Source: Chimonanthus salicifolius (Eukaryota > Streptophyta > Magnoliopsida > Laurales > Calycanthaceae). From it: 64,000 bases of DNA. This document shows positions 63,348 to 64,000 of the stretch, piece by piece (position 1 is the first letter of the stretch; the number at the start of each line of letters is the position of its first letter). Where the stretch lies: NCBI GenBank assembly GCA_013350335.1, contig CM023535.1, positions 32,024,991 through 32,088,990 of the forward strand, read 5' to 3'. The notes beneath the pieces are model-generated. The model did no database searches. It was not told the origin of the DNA and worked only from the letters and a program-made list of their open reading frames with translations. Made by a program: the position numbers and the translations under genes.

Positions 63348-64000
63348 CTGCAGAATATAGTTAGTCATGAACCAGAGAACAAAAGATACCAAAAAACTAA
63401 AATTCAAAAATAAAAACAAATGGGAGTAAGAACTTGGCCACATGTTTGCCTGTCTATTGATTGCAGGTGGCTAAAATTTATCTGGCGCAGAAGTCAAATA
63501 AAATGATCAAGGGTAATTTTTTTAAAGAAGCACCCTTTGCCTTCTCCCTTTTCTTTTAACTCACTTGTCAGAATAGTGTTTCAAAGGTTGATCTAAAATT
63601 TTAAATTGGAAGCAAATAATTGACTTTCAGATTATAATGGAATTTCAGCCAACACAATACTGCATAGGAGCTCCCTCTCAAGTGCAGTTGAAGGAATCTT
63701 TAATGTTATATGTGCATGGGCATTAGTATTATGGTCAGTCAAGCCGGGTCAGGTCTTGCCCTGACCAGAACATGGTTGGAGGGTCAAGCTTGATAAGATA
63801 GGGTCATGGATTGGGTTGGGCACAAGTTTTGAAAGACAAACCAAAATTGGGATCAGGTCCATCTTGAGCTAACCTAGCCCAGCCTAAATATTGACAAAAC
63901 CAATAAAAAAACTTTATATGAACATAGTAGACATTATTTAATTAAAAAAATTTACTTGAAAATTAATGAGTTTCATGTCATGTGTTCAGGTCACAGTTGG
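63348..64000 (-). other. Intron upstream of the P-loop exon
   Basis: AT-rich sequence with a ctgcag acceptor at its left end. I see no further DHFS exon up to 64000 and no clear transposon. ggtcaggtcttgccctgacc (63749-63768) is a small palindrome. Confidence 0.6.

Noticed and set aside
1..64000. CRISPR array, operons, tRNA or rRNA genes
   Set aside because: Tandem repeats lack the repeat-spacer pattern, the sequence is clearly eukaryotic nuclear, and no tRNA or rRNA signature was recognised; tRNA-like matches are retroelement primer-binding sites.

Overview
The window looks like one interior stretch of a very large plant nuclear gene, with retrotransposons filling its introns. Eight exons on the minus strand, between 63347 and 9238, join without a phase error into 344 codons of dihydrofolate synthetase, a FolC / Mur-ligase-family enzyme of folate synthesis. 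The first and last coding exons are missing and should lie beyond 64000 and before position 1. All eight exons are bounded by AG acceptors and GT donors. I infer a seed plant with a repeat-rich genome from the plant-type folate enzyme, the plant-type Ty1/Copia and LINE elements, and the long LTRs with TGTAAYRCCC / GGGGCGTKACA termini. I cannot name the species.

Layout from right to left, which is the direction of transcription: exon with the ATP-binding P-loop (63250-63347); 19.0 kb intron; exon 44126-44276; 20.6 kb intron; a compact group of four exons (23497-23559, 23134-23298, 22324-22515, 22074-22173) with introns of only 198, 618 and 150 bp; 12.5 kb intron; two exons (9447-9578, 9238-9369) 77 bp apart; then at least 9.2 kb of the next intron up to the window edge.

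The large introns are layered transposon deposits. From left to right: a plus-strand LINE broken by two different truncated Copia elements (1-9196); a permuted Copia piece between two ~260-bp inverted repeats (9.9-12.1 kb); an old LTR-element remnant and an unrecognised Ser-rich ORF (12.1-16.9 kb); a minus-strand LINE (17-19.2 kb), part of a long LTR and a Copia fragment (19.2-21.2 kb); a miniature LTR element (TRIM, 26.06-26.61 kb); a long solo LTR (26.77-37.97 kb) into which a full-length but dead Copia (27995-33238, TSD ACTGT) and a second solo LTR have inserted; a minus-strand LINE split by another LTR (38.1-41.5 kb); a minus-strand Copia split by a solo LTR with TSD GGTTG (44.8-50.8 kb); and a plus-strand Copia remnant split by two more solo LTRs (51.6-56.0 and 56.8-60.9 kb), the first carrying a hAT-like 796-bp element with an 8-bp TSD and an array of eleven CACGTG boxes.

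None of the transposon reading frames is intact. The only conserved host function I can support is the folate gene. I found no tRNA or rRNA gene, CRISPR array or operon, and nothing I would call a new biological system. The most interesting points are the size and nesting of the gene, the recurrent long-LTR family seen only as solo LTRs, the TRIM, the G-box array, and two very small LINE 3'-end insertions with clear target-site duplications.
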